Assembly: GCA_037176885.1 (NCBI GenBank)
Contig: JAWWNJ010000044.1
Span: 186,001 to 250,000 of the forward strand
DNA from: Favolaschia claudopus
Lineage: Eukaryota > Basidiomycota > Agaricomycetes > Agaricales > Mycenaceae
Length of the DNA stretch: 64,000 nucleotides
Reading direction: 5' to 3'
Positions 34,563 through 47,159 of the stretch are shown here, piece by piece (position 1 is the first letter of the stretch; each line of letters opens with the position of its first letter). A model generated the notes under the pieces. The model saw only the letters and a list, made by a program, of their open reading frames with translations. It was not told the DNA's origin and searched no databases. The position numbers and the translations under genes were made by a program.

Positions 34563-36199
34563 GGATCACGGGCACCTAAACTTTTACTGTTCCCTCATCA
34601 AGCAGCAGGAGGAGCTGGAGATTCTTTTGAACTGCCTCGAAACCCGTGGCGACGAACTCATTCTTGCTTCCCAGAATGCATCAGGGATCCGCGAGCAACA
34701 ATCCCAGTGTCTCTCCGACCACGATCCCCTAGCGCATGAGCCGCACCACGCTGAATCGACAGCCTTCGCAGAGAAAATTTTCCCTTCCCAAGCCCCTCCC
34801 AGACGCCACGCAGAGGCCATGCACGCGTGGGATGCCATAAGACAGTCCATCGCAAATTACATGCTTCCAATCTCTTCGCGGTATTATGTGGAGCGCAAGA
34901 AGATTATCTGGGCTTTCATCTGCCGGGCAATTCGCACCGATCCTTCCCTTCTCGTCTTGTCTCTCGAATACCAGGACGTCCCTTCCTTTCTGACCACCAC
35001 GGAGCATGATCTATTGACAGCTACCAAGCTTGAAGCTTGTTTGGGGCGAATGCCCTTGAGCGAAGTCCGTGCTGCCATCGATGATGTACTGAGACCCGCG
35101 GAATTGCCGGCATCTGAGGACATCAGATTCACCAGCGTCCTCGGTATTCGCATATACCAAGCGCGTAGCCAACATCCATTGCCTTTCCATGCTTGGGGTC
35201 ATGTACTTGCTTTCTCGAGTTGCCAAGACTGCGCACGGTCCATTTGTTACACGGTACGAGGGGAATGACGCTCCATGCAACTGGCCTTCCATTCTAACTC
35301 TGACATGCATATAGGTAGAAGAGATTATCGAATGCCAGCGATATGCGCTCTTCACAGGCGCCAGGTCGTTTTCATCGTGCGGCCGAGCGCTTTTCATGGC
35401 TGGTACAACAATCGATCGGCACAACATTGCCACCGACGTAGCAGCTATTTGCGGAATTGTTGTGGAGCATTCGGTGAAGGAGAGCATAGCCAAGGTCTCG
35501 CGCGATGACAGTGGTCAACTTTGGGAACAACGAAAACAAGTGCCGTTTGTTTCCGGTTCACTCTCCATCGTCGATTCCCAATCCCATGATCTTCTTAACG
35601 CTCTCCTCCGAAGTTGTCTCGTGCAAAAGGACTTGACAGTCATACTTCGCAAAAGCAACGCTCGACCCCCTATTCGGTCAGCACTGAAGATTGTCAGCCA
35701 CTTGACTCGCACCTCGCAATCTCTGGCTGGGCTCCAAGGTGAATCTTGGAAGAGGATGGAGTTCTCCGACTCAATTCTGGACACCCTGCTGCCCCGAGGG
35801 GACTGTTCACATCACATCGACACGGGTCGGATTCGGACCGAATGCATGCAATTCCTACTCCTTGACGGCTTGGCGGCTAAAAAGGAGAGTTGGTATTCTA
35901 TTTTTCGGCTAGTTGATCTGTGCAAAGAGGTATACAAGGTCTCTACATACCTTGAGCTGTGTGCTGTAATCGCAGCACCATACATCGCCGCGGGCGAATT
36001 GGAGGTGTGGGATGACTATCCATATTCTCGAAATCACCCCGGTCCTCATTTTCTTCCCAATGTGGAACGAAGTACCGCAGCATTCCGTGCCCTCTGGGGT
36101 TCATCACCCAGATACTTTTCCATTCATGACCCACTGGCCGCACACAACACGAACACTGTTTGGGTCACAGCTTCAATACTAGATCGTGAATGGCATTGA
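34563..36199 (+). CDS. Unrecognised protein, at least two exons, about 520 aa
   Basis: After an acceptor-like site (aatag) a frame reads GHLNFYCSLIKQQEELEILL to CYT at about 35252. It splices across a 61-base intron (acceptor near 35314) into VEEIIECQRYALF and continues without a stop to 36199. The spliced frame shows AIRQSIANYMLPISSRYYVE, a helical middle, IATDVAAICGIVVEHSVKE, KEVYKVSTYLELCAVIA and a C-terminus with HFLPNVERSTAAFRALWG. No family was recognised. The start codon lies in an unseen upstream exon. Together with the C48-protease gene 2.2 kb downstream on the same strand it could be one large locus, but no exons were found in between. Confidence 0.5.
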
Positions 36200-36430
36200 A
36201 CTAGCAGACACTAGTACATACATATCACAGCACACAGCCTTAACACCCGCGAACCATTCCCTCCAATTTGCTAATGGTAGTACAGTTGGGTACGTTGAAC
36301 ACTCAATGAATATACGACGCATAGTCTGCTTAACTGCCGAATACCTTGATATCGCCTCTCAGAACTTCCCAGCCTTTCCATGACTTCGTTTTGCGTCAGC
36401 GTCACGGTTCCCTGAGATGCCGCGTTCTGG

Positions 36431-36517
36431 TAGGCTCGTAACCAGCCTGCGTACCACCCACGGACCACCCTCATGTAAAACCCGTTGCAAATCGTAGGCA
36501 GGCTGGTTACGAGCCTA
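36431..36517. mobile_element. 87 bp miniature inverted-repeat element with 9 bp target duplication
   Basis: Perfect 20 bp terminal inverted repeats begin TAGGCTCGTAACCAGCCTGC. The element is flanked by the identical 9-mer GCGTTCTGG (36422-36430 and 36518-36526). A 9 bp duplication is typical of Mutator-like elements. The interior is only about 47 bases, so it is far too short to encode anything. Confidence 0.85.
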
Positions 36518-36526
36518 GCGTTCTGG

Positions 36527-38371
36527 TGTAAACACTTTCCTTCGCATTGTGCAAGTACAGCCGAAGGGATGGTTTCAATCGTTTCCCATGTCGTGTCGTG
36601 TTATTGGGCGTTGCCAGGTGGGCCATTTAACTTAGAATGTTGAGCGTAACTGAAATTAAAGGGATGAAGGAATGCTGGCGTTCCTCATACCTAACCATCA
36701 CCTGAGTCCACTGCACAAGAGAGAAGCGCACTTAACTTCGCCAAGAAAATCAACTTGCTCGCCGATGACTTCAATTCCACCCGATCCAACGGCGCTATGA
36801 AGAGTATGCGACGAGAATCTTGCGATTGCTTCTCTTCCCATTCTACAATTACAGCCGGCGGGGTGGTTTCGCCAGTTTCCCAAGTGATCTTGTCGGTGCC
36901 AACCGTGTCTTGCCACTTAGCTTGAGATTTTGCCACGCGGGCCGGTTAGCTTTCGGCGCCAGACTCGCGGCCAGAGACTACATTCGGCGCCAGAGACTAC
37001 ACAGCTTCATCTTGGACAGGAGACGGGGGATTGTTGATGCAGCTCCTCCGTCACGGTGTTCCAGATCCAGTGCTTACTTGGGGCGTAACGCCTTGTTGTG
37101 TGGCCTACGCCTGCATACCATCATGATGTGTGTACATGTTCAGTGCCAACTAGAACTTCCAAATCATTGTCTTCGAGGGGAGGCGGCGAACACAGAGTTT
37201 AGCACTCTCGGTTTGGTTACCGTGGGACGCTGACTCTTGCCAACGAGCACAGCCCCAACCACCTGTGATTTTAAAAATTCCACCGGCGCCGAAAAAGCGC
37301 CGAAATGTCCGAAATACACACGTGATGCAGCTTTGTTGTCTCGCCTTCGTCTTAAATCGTCTTCCACGTCAGACCAAATCGTCCGCAGATTCGGGCTCGT
37401 CTTCGTATATTCGCAGTTCTTTCGGCATACGGGGTTGTACGTTTTTGTGAATGCCCCCGACTCTTCGAGGAATTCGGCCAGGGCCGCTACTTATGCCTTT
37501 TTCGTACCTGATACAAACCTGATATTTCGGGCAGGGAAACGTCCCTCCCTCCAGACTTTCCTGGGATTGTGCCGTTGGGGCCCTCGTGCTCAGACGTGAT
37601 GCAGCCTCACTATTAAAAAAAACTCATTCACAACAGTACTAGTTTCACAACTCTGCCTTCGAATTCTGTACTCGAATTCGGCAGAGCGGTCTCGCTGTTG
37701 CCGCAATGGGCCCCTCCCCAGCATTTGATTGGGAGACAGATGTATACTGGTTGGTGTCTGCCTAGGCTCGGACCAGCACTTTACTTTCGGTATTACCTTC
37801 AGAAAGGCTGGTAGATCTTAGGCGAGGCGTGGCAGAGTGCGGATGCAATAGCCCAAAATATACCCGATTGGGACACAAATCCGGAGGCGTGAGAAGGAGC
37901 TGGCGAGCAGTGACCACCGTTGAGGGGCCCTGCAGCTGTCCAATGCAGCTGAATTTTGGCTGGATTGCAGTTGCAGCACCTCCAAATAATGCCCTCAAAT
38001 TACTTCAGGCATAGGTAGGACGAGCAGCCCACAAATCCGAACATCAAGGCGCAGATAATTACCATATCGGGTATATTTCCACTCTGCCAAGAAGTTACTG
38101 ATAAGTTCCACCAGTCTCTCCTGGCACTAATTCCTCCCCGTCAAAGTGCCAGCGAGAGATTGGTTCGAGTCTAGTGTCTGCCGGCGCCGGTATTCGTAAC
38201 AGTTGTACTTATTTGGTGTCCTTTCGAGACGTTTTCGGCCAAAACTTAGGCACTGTTATGTAATCGTCAGTGACTGGCCCTAACGTCATCGATCGCAATC
38301 CTGGTACTTACTTCCATTGCCAACCATGACCGCCTATCTTTGGTAATAGCGACTTTTCATTTTTCCGGTAG
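36527..38371. other. No gene supported
   Basis: Contains a short direct repeat (ttcggcgccaga with gactaca) near 36951-36997. Partly matching inverted copies of GGCAGAGTG and AATATACCCGAT lie near 37829-37866 and 38068-38097. No coding support was found. Confidence 0.35.
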
Positions 38372-40074
38372 AGTCTCAATTGGTTCAGGACACTCTCGCT
38401 GACACCCGGAGAAGTGGTCGTACCGGTGTCCTCCCGTCCTTTCAAAATTACCGCCGCCACTCTGAAATCTATCATCTCCCGTGAACGCAGTGTTGTGACC
38501 ATGAGCTTGGAAAACAACTCGCGATCGGGCGCCGTTCTATGCTCTCTCATCCCCGGCTGTGTATAACGGTTCTTCAGTTGTTTTCTTTTCAGCTAAACGA
38601 GCCACAGATCGAGCGCTGTCTCCTTGACTTTCCTGTTTCTAGAGACGCGTGCTATGCTTTCGAGGTCAAAGGCAAAAAGTGAGTTGAATGGCAAGTCGCA
38701 ACCCTTACTTACTGTATTTTAGCAACGTCTGTCTCTCGGGCCACTATTGCGGTTCTTTACTTTGTTAGCCGTTGAGTGGCCACATCACTCACGATGGCTT
38801 TTGATTTGCAGATTCAGATACCATTAATTCATCTGCTCCGGCTGAAGCTCTATTAGAAGTCGGATCTGCATCGTTATCGTACCGAAGACCTCCAACATTA
38901 GACCTCCCATCCCATGTCCCTGCAGCCCAGGTTTGTGCTAAATGCATCCTCAATACCACTGGAACGAATCGTCTTTGCAGGAGAGCACATCTGCTACGTT
39001 CGACCGTTTTCCCGAAGCTTCTTCATCCAGAAACACGGAGGACGTTCCATCCACCCACACTTCGCTGTGGCATAATTCTCTATCAGACGATGATAAACTT
39101 CTGCTCATGAAAGCCGTAGTAAGTTATATGTTGACCGGGTTTGGGGTCGATCAACACAACCTGCAGGCGGATAGAACTTGTATGCAGCTCTCAACGAACG
39201 ATCAACAGCTTGTCCACAATGGATTCTGCATTTCTCTGGAAGATATGCTGCGTTTGGCCGACCCGCAAGACTGGGTACCTGATTCCATCGTAGATATGTG
39301 GTCCCGGCTTCTACAAGAGCAAGTACAGGACTGGGGAATCCAAGTGCTAACGAGCAGTCACTACCTCGAGATGAAAAGAGCCAGCGGCTTGGGCACAAGA
39401 TCAGAACGGGATGCTGCCTGGAATTCACTCATACTTAGTTCAAAGAATGTGTGTCGAGATTCTCTTGCCTTCATTTTCCTTTGCGCATGAAGCGCCATAA
39501 ATTGCTTATATTCTAATTTAGTTGCATAGTGGTTTAGCGAAGACCGAACACGCTCTATAATCCTGCCCGTATTCTTGTTGGATCATCGAATCTGCTGTTT
39601 CGTTGATTTCTACCGCCGGTATCTGGGAATATATGACAGCATGAAAGCAGTCGTGCCCGGCAATGATTGGCAGCGCAGTGTGAACTCTCCTATAATTCAA
39701 GTTGCGTGTACCCTTTGGACCCGAACCATACTCACCGATGTGTAGCTTGTGAAAGAATGGCTCCAGAGACTATTCCTCAGCGTCAGAAGCGCAATTGACT
39801 GGCAGGATTGGCGGATTGATGCTAGTCCCCGAGTATGTTGCTCATTATTTATTCAACATCGCCATGCTTAAGTACTGATCCATCTCAGAATCAGCCATAT
39901 CAGCACCGTTTCAATGAGTGTGGGGTATACACCTGCTTCGTAATGCACTCCTTGTGCTATCAAGATTCTACCGACATCTTTGATTTGCGCCAAATCATCA
40001 CACCGCAAACCATGCTCCAATTCCGATACATCCTCTTTCATCAGATGACGAAGCTGGTGAAAAAGGTTGAATAG
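38372..40074 (+). CDS. Ulp1-like (C48) cysteine protease, multi-exon
   Basis: Exons join in phase from an acceptor at 38371: SLNWFRTLSLTPGEVV to LIPGC, LNEPQIERCLLDFPV, NNVCLSGHYC, the DTINSSAPAEALLE exon, then the long exon near 38992-39447 (SLSDDDKLLLMKAVVSYM), followed by WFSEDRTRSIILPVF, VKEWLQRLFLSV and a last exon ending at 40074. The protease core has FLLDHRICCFVDFY (catalytic His), LGIYDSMKAV (Asp) and QPYQHRFNECGVYTC (Gln and the Cys nucleophile), so the triad is intact. Ulp1/SENP-like enzymes cleave SUMO, and copies with this architecture often accompany fungal DNA transposons. The start codon was not located. Confidence 0.65.
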
Positions 40075-40412
40075 TTACCACATACTTCCCATTCTTGACT
40101 GTTTTAAAAGATTGAAAAACTACTCTGAATTCTTGCCCTGTGCAGTAACAGTTGCTTATCTTAGTTGTGTGGCTAATTCGGACTGTCAGAACGCTGGGTC
40201 ACCGAGCTCGCACACTTCGGTCAAGGAATTTAGAGAACGGTGAAATTGACATGCCTTTGAAGAAAGAGTCTACCTTTGTCGTTATAACTAGACAAAAGAA
40301 TAATGCAAGATCAATGCCGTTTTGTATAAGTTTCATTCCCAAGATAAAGATCGTTTCCACTACAGTCCTATATAATCAGCCGGTGGCGAAGGTTCGTGCC
40401 ACTCCACTTACC

Positions 40413-40884
40413 ATGGCCTCATCCCAGGATATTCCTGTTAACCAGACGGTACGAATTCACCCTGCAACGTAATTTGTGACAGGCGTCTCAGATTTTTGTA
40501 CTTAGGACTGTGACTGGCTTTACGTTTACTCGACTGGGGAGTGCGAACCCGTTGATATTACCTTCAATGCCGAGCAATGCGTGAAAGATCTCCAGAGTGT
40601 ATGCTTCCAAAAATCCAGTTTCCTTGATCAACGACTGAACTCATGCACAGGCGGTGAAACATTTTTCAGAGGTATGTAGCGCCGTGAAGGTGCGATTCTC
40701 TGTCATGACTCTGATTCGCAAAACTTATGCTTGCCGCTAGAAATGGGGAGGCTCTGGAAGAATGTGTACAACGAAGGCAGAGTGGGAGGCGCAACAAACT
40801 ATCCCAATGCGACTTGATTCCTTCCTTGGCGATTGTCGGGTTTATCAAGAAAAGTTGAATGAATTACTCGAAGAACTTAGCTAG
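40413..40884 (+). CDS. Small hypothetical protein, four exons, about 97 aa
   Basis: An ATG in a good context (ACCATGG) opens MASSQDIPVNQT, and three GT-AG introns, all phase 0, lead to DCDWLYVYSTGECEPVDI, then AVKHFSE, then KWGGSGRMCTTKAEW and a stop at 40882-40884. The C-terminus (YQEKLNELLEELS) is a short amphipathic helix. No family was recognised. Four exons with matching phase in under 500 bases argue against chance. It follows the C48-type gene on the same strand. Confidence 0.5.
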
Positions 40885-41262
40885 CATGTGGTTAGCCATA
40901 GACGACAAGATTATGCCTTATCGTACTTTACTTGTGTCGAAGTCCTATATCGATGAAAAAGACTCTGCGCTCAGCCGTCACTAAGAGTGTGATCTGGTTA
41001 CGAATTCTGACTGAGAGGAAGTTCGAGGAACACAACGATCAGGATGATATTTGAGTCTCAATGAGATATAGATCCCCTTTTAATTCGGAACGCACCGGGT
41101 GTAGCTTTTTATTTGCATCTGCAATAGTACTATATATAAGTACCGCAGTCCCCCCGGCCCGTCGACGAGCTCGTCGCATTGAGGCTGAACATCAGCAAAC
41201 AGATTTTTGTCCCCGGCAGCTGCAGGCCAGTGCTATACATTGCCGGTAGTTCTGGTACTACA

Positions 41263-41472
41263 TCAGTTCTTGAGTTTGTGAAGTTTGTTGATATTCAGAT
41301 GCTTACGGATTTTAAGATCCTCCCAGATCGATTTGTTGTCGTGGAAAGCAACCCACGCGGCGTCGAGTGTAGCCAGAGACTCGCCGCAATGAGTTTCGAA
41401 ATGGGCGTTACAAATGAAATGGGTTATGGCGGCGACAGCGCGTTGAAACAGCAGGATCAGTAGCGTGAGCGA
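41263..41472 (-). pseudogene. Plavaka-type transposase fragment
   Basis: The reverse strand reads LLDILFQ-like hydrophobic text, then THFICNAHFETHCGESLATL, DAAWVAFHDNKSIWEDL and KIRKHLNINKLHKLKN. This matches the helical segment of Plavaka-class (CACTA-related) transposases, whose usual form is a Leu-rich helix, FHxNKxxFxxLGxRxHFNIPKLHS. About 65 residues remain, with no flanking domain. Confidence 0.55.
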
Positions 41473-41484
41473 GAACGCCCACAC

Positions 41485-44400
41485 AAACCTTTTCCATGTT
41501 TTTGCGCTCTTGCCATGTTCACCGGGATGTCAGCCAGATTCCTCGCCTCACGGCGCTTGAAGTGGCGAAGAGAGGGATGACGAGTCATAGCACGAAACAC
41601 CGGCGGTCCATTTCTTCCTCGCCAGCGCCAGTTGCCTTGGTTGACCATTTGGTCTCCGAAAACACCGTTGTGAAATTGATGTAGAAGGAATGAGGGAAGT
41701 CGGAACAGAAATTTCGAAAGGATGAAGAGCTCGACGAATTTGGTCGACGAATTTGGCAGGAAATTTGTTTTCGAAACGATGCGCGCGCGTGTGGTTGATT
41801 CAAGGCGACGACTCGGAAGGGCGACCGAGGAGGTCACACCGTGACACACCGTGACGCTGCAACTTTCTTACATACTACTAGTATTGAAGACTCTCAGCTG
41901 ACTTTACTTAAGTGGCTTAGTATTACGACCTTGTTCGATTCGCAGCTCAACAGCTCACGACGCCCAGTGCATATGCGGAATCGTATCGATTTTGTCTCTT
42001 CATCGGAGTGGAAGGCATTCTCAAGCGGAAGTCTCGGCGTTCTCTTCTTATTTTGCCCTTGGTGCGTAGCACTCTGGTTCTGAAGAGCATCTTCTTAGAT
42101 TGAAGCTAGACTGAGAGACTATCCCTTCTCGCTCGACCAGATGCAGAGGGTCGGCATGCCACGTTTAGTGCATCTTGGCTACTTAGCAGCAAACGAGTCG
42201 ATTCACGAATACTTTTACTCAACGGAGGCGGGTCAAGTTCATATGAAACACTTCAGGCGCGCACGCCCCCAACCTGCATGTCCCGGACGCATTGGTGCCG
42301 TTTCACGCTCGCCAGACACTTTCCAATCTTTCTATCCAAGCGCCAAGCCCCCGGACCACGATCGTCCACGACGCTATTCCTTCGCCCGTTCCCGTCCCGC
42401 CGGAACCACTGTTCAGGGAGATGATCCCCCGTGCCTTTGCAACTCATGACGGCGATCCAAAACTTTCCGTCGTTGCGGTGAAGTTTGGCGACGTCACTGT
42501 CGCTTTTGTGGCTGAGCGATGATCGGTTCTTGAGATTCGGATGGTGGAGCTCGAGCACTGCGTCGTGGTGCGTTCGCTATAACTGCTCTCGCACACTCAC
42601 GTACTTATCTTCACCTCAGTTTTGCTGCTCGCGAACTTCTCTTTCAGCCAATCGAAGCTTCCGGCCGATGCCGCATTGAATTTATGACCCGACTATCAGT
42701 TCTTCTGCGTCCCCACCCGCTCGGTGGCCGATTCGTAGCTTGTCAGACGATGCTCGTGCGCTACGCATGAAGCCTGCCGAAGTCCACGCACACATCGCCA
42801 TCCTTTCATCCTCCTCGGTTACCCATGCAGACATCCTCACAACGCGTACGGCGCTCATTGTCACTTGCGCACGCCTGGATTTTCTTCGTGGGGTCGTGGG
42901 GTGTGCTATGATACCGGCAGGGGTCATAATCTCGCCTAACACTCGGTCTCTTCGCCATCATCGCCAGCGATAACAGCCTCTCGACATCCAGCCAGAGCTC
43001 TAGAGACCGATCGACTCTACCTCTTCCTCCGCCATCGTGTGCCTAAAATCGAAACCCATACAAAAGCTCGCAATCTTGCATGTACCTCCACCCCCTCTAT
43101 CTGTTGACTCACTTCCAATGGAGTGTGAATCAAACGCTGCCAATTCAAGAAAAAAGTGACTGCAACGCGCCGCCTCCATGGATGGGTTTCACAACGCCAG
43201 CGTCGTTGTCTCTACTGCTCCCAACGCACAATCACCGCGCACCGTCAGCAGTACACCCCATCACACATCCGACGGCGAAAGTCCTCGCACGCAGACGACA
43301 CTTTCCGCATGCAATATTCGCTGCCGTCAACCGCTATGAGATGACTTTGGATCGACTTTAAACGGTGCGTTGTCAAGCTCTCTACGCTCGTGCTGTCTTG
43401 ATTGTACTATGATTTGTAGATACGGATGAAAATTTGATCAACAGGTCGACTTCACTTGCGCAATGTGAGCCGTCCTACGGCCACAACCTGCGCTCTCCAA
43501 CAGGAACTCAGTCACATCGGCGTCAACATCGTCCATCGGTTGCAGCGACCTGCGCTTTGGGTTGCGGCCGCTCGCTGGTGGACGGAGACGACCTCGGATC
43601 GACTTTAAACGGTATGTCATCGGGTTTCTCGTCTTCGTGCGTTTCATTGAATCCACTTCAGGTAGCGCCCATGGAATATCAGTTGCAGCTGTCAGTGGTG
43701 CGTTGCGCTCAGGGTACTGTCGACGCCCGTGCTGCTTGATCCACTTGCATTATTGACGGAGAGACACCTTCCGCGTCTTACGGGCCTAGCCATATTGTCC
43801 TTCTATGCCTTCGATGGGGGCGCCGATATCTCGTCCTCCACAGCACCTAAGCACCTACCTTCATCCTCTAGTGATTTGGATGCGTTTTTCTTTAGCTGCC
43901 TACTCCGCAAGTGAAAATGAATCTTGGCCCATGGTGTCATTTCCTTCGCGCGTCAGACGCATGCCACCCTTCCTTTTCCTTTTGCGTAGCCTGGCAAGCC
44001 ATGCCATCGTATTGGTGCGGCGAGCGCTTGAGATTCGTCGGACTGCTCATGCCGCTGCGGCTTCTCGACGACGATGAGTCCTTCATTACTGGCGCACGTG
44101 TTTCTGTCACCGCGCCACGCAGCGGGTCCAGGGATGCGAGGAGAACTACACACATGGCCTCGCGCGTTGGCTCCGCCGGGCGTCGTGGGGCCTCCAGAAG
44201 GCGGTAATGAGAATACTTTCATGTCCTTCGCGCTCCATTGAGGTCGCCCGCGCTTCGTCTCTCTCATTTCATCTCTATGCATGCCGAGGGCGTGAGCCAA
44301 GCGTTTGAGGTGTATGTAGCTGCTGTCTCTGCGTACGCGAGCTTCGAATGGTCCTTGATGCTTAATCCTCCCTCGCGCGGCGCCGTGTCACCACGATCTG

Positions 44401-46187
44401 CCACCGCATATCGACAAGCATGCTGCATCGAAACTCGAAATCGCGCGTCCGTTGCTCGTCTGCTTTGTCTGATGGCGCACGCAATGTGCTGGTTATCAGG
44501 AATGTTTCTGCAGAATCAAATATGTGTTCGTGCGCCTGAGTTGATCGTTCGACTAGAGGATGTCCGACTCGTGTACGCACGCCAGCGAACGAGCGGAGAG
44601 ATGAGGGGCTGAGGGATGCTTCCTCCTATGCAGTCAATCGTTTGAGGACGTGGATACGAGACCCACGTGTGACGCCGAAGATTCATGTCTTCGAGTCTCG
44701 GTTGCCCCCACATTGTCGTCCATGAGGAGCGCGGCTGGCGCGCGCGATGCCTATCTTTTCCAAGGTGGAAGTTCTGGGGACGAGGATGTGTGGCGAAGTG
44801 GGATGGGGCTGGATGGGTGTGAAACCGGAACATCAAGAGAGCTGTATGCAGTACCGCTCCGCTGACCTGCCTGCATATAACAGGGTCAATGAGACCATCA
44901 CCTCCAGCTCTATCGGTCAGCGTTCTGTCTGCTCCGTCATGGACGGCGGGCTCGTTGCTGGAAGTATTGATTTTTAGATATCAGCGGGTTTGCTCCTACT
45001 TGCCAGGACCTGTTCTTGTGCGTTGGCTATCGCCGCTTTCGATATCTTGACCATGTTTATTCATTCTTGGCTTACTTTTAGGCTATGTGGCTTGTGCGGA
45101 CCAAAAGTTTTGAGGGATGACACTCCCAGCAGCACATCATCATAGAAGATGCTTCAGCCCATTCGGAGCATTCGTCCTCCCTCGCGTGCACGAGCCACAG
45201 ACGCGACTTCATGTATCACCTACAAACGGTGTCTATCCAGCTCACCGTGGCCACGACACCCATCGTCTATATGTTGGTTCCGTTTGATATTGGTTCCGTC
45301 GTCTGTCTCGCCATCGCCAACGTTGCCGCCGTCGGTGTCGATACCGACAGCCCCGACCTCACATATGGCTCATGGCCATTTCTGCCATCCAGACTGCACG
45401 AGCTACGAGCGTGAGATGGATAAAGGCTGGGGGCTTTGGTTAAGATTCGTGGGGCACATCTCTACCCCGCCCCGCTAAGAATTATTCGCGTCTCGACTTA
45501 ACCCGCTCATCGATACAAGCGAGCTTTTCGCTTCGTATCTGTAAGCTCCCCAGCATCTACCCCAGGAAGCACGTCACTCCACTTCGTTAACTGCAAGTCG
45601 ACTTCATGTCGTGCTACGCTGACTCAAGGTCGGCTTCTCGTTGGTTCTTGAGCTCTGCAGCTACCTTCTGCCTCCATCTGACTACCGACCTTGCCGTCTC
45701 TTCATCGCACGCTCTCCTTAGGAAAAACGATTTCGAATCGGAATATGCGATATCTTTTATCATCCATTCAATAAATTTAACGGTGTTCCGGTGGTTGTAA
45801 CGGAGGACTGTTTCTTTCAATCAACTTGCATGAAATTCAATTCCAATGTTTTTCTGCTCTTTGTCCCTTTGCGCGAAAAATCGATGTGCTAAGTTATAAT
45901 GTGTGTCGTAGCGATACTATTTTTTTCGAAGGCAGTTCGAAGTTCGTCACTCAATAACTCGCGTCCCCGGGAGACAACGTGTCCGAACATACAGCGGTAT
46001 GCATTTTCGCTGATCATGACCATCTGAATTCTCACGTCGACAGTGCGGCAAATACAGCCAATCCACTACCTCCCTCCTCAGCAATTGGACCTTGTCGTTT
46101 GCTTCAATCTTAAACGATACCCAGCCTCTTCTCTTGCCTTCTTCCAGCTACCGGCCGCCGCGATGACCCGGTCTCGCCCTCTGCGTA
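41485..46187. other. 4.7 kb with no supported gene
   Basis: Many short frames on both strands and no recognised domain. An 18-base direct repeat (ggatcgactttaaacggt) occurs near 43350 and 43592. The sequence may be eroded transposon DNA or a non-coding locus. Confidence 0.35.
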
Positions 46188-46627
46188 ATGATTCTAGCCG
46201 TGTATTTCGAAAACAAGGGCTGGGTTTACCTCAATCAAACCCGCTCCGTCAACGATCCCGGGCGCGTTATCTGGAAGGTTGGAGAGACTACAAATATCGG
46301 CCGGCGCCGAAAACAATACGTTGCTTGCGACGTCAACGCCGAGCATAAGCACAAACGGTTCTTTGCATTCTGAGTCCAAAGACGCTTGCTTGCAGGTAAG
46401 TTTTCGATTTTAACATGCGATTTTTTCAATCGCTGACCTTTTCTACAGAGAGAATCACTCAGCTTTCGCTTCTTTCTCGAACTATCGGCGCGAAACGCGT
46501 CCGTTTCCGCCGCTTGCAGTGCCGTTGTCGTCATAGACATCGAGAAAGCGTCTACTTACTTTGTCATTGCGCAATCCGTCGAAAACATGGTGAAAATCGT
46601 TCTCAACTCGTTGGCCCGCGCCGATGA
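46188..46627 (+). pseudogene. T5orf172/GIY-YIG-type pseudogene with one nonsense codon
   Basis: From the ATG at 46188 the frame reads WVYLNQTRSVNDPGRVIWK, then VGETTNIGRRRKQY and KRFFAF, followed by TGA. Reading through that codon continues in the same frame as VQRRLLA. A standard intron (donor GTAAGT, 54 bases, acceptor CTACAG) then leads to ERITQLSLLSRTIGAKRV, a Cys-rich CRCRHRHRESV and a stop at 46627. Family members carry Trp at the TGA position, so a single G-to-A change explains the break. The family is that of the intact gene at 8.3-9.0 kb. Confidence 0.6.
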
Positions 46628-47159
46628 AACTTGCATTGTGAAGTCATTCATGAAGTCCTCAACTATATGTCCATACATCCGTTCTGAGATCATGTCGATG
46701 ATCTCCACAGGCCTGCCCGCGTCTAAGGTCTTGCTCTGACTCCTTTCAACATGCCCTTCAAGATGGGCCTGCTCGCGTGATACATATGATGATATAAGGT
46801 TCATTTTCATCGTCACCTTAGTCACTGATATCAAAATCCAGACCTCCGCTTCGAAGCTAATAATGTTTCTTCTGTTGTGGGTCTCAGCATTCATTAAGCG
46901 GTGCAACCGCAGCTGTGTTGTGCTGAGGTCTCTCGATGTAGATCTTGGTCTCGCGTGGTGCGACGAGGTCGAGGACTTGTCGACATTGACGAAAATCTTA
47001 ATGAAGAGGACGAAAACGACGCCGTGGTACGTATATCGAGGCACGAAGATCAAGACCAAGGCAAAGAACGGCAATCTGCTGGCGATACTGGATGCAAGGG
47101 AGCGCTTTCGATGCAAAACAACGTCCCTCGGGCAGGACTCGAATTCGATTTGCCACCGT

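Noticed and set aside
38155..38185. GGTTCGAGTC, like a tRNA B box
   Set aside because: No matching A box or cloverleaf could be drawn around it.
41457..41849. 130-codon reverse open frame
   Set aside because: Composition and lack of motifs suggest chance. Only the neighbouring Plavaka-like frame has family support.
42141..43361. Several 60-100 codon forward frames at 42.1-43.4 kb
   Set aside because: Frames change every few hundred bases with no consistent splice signals and no family pattern.
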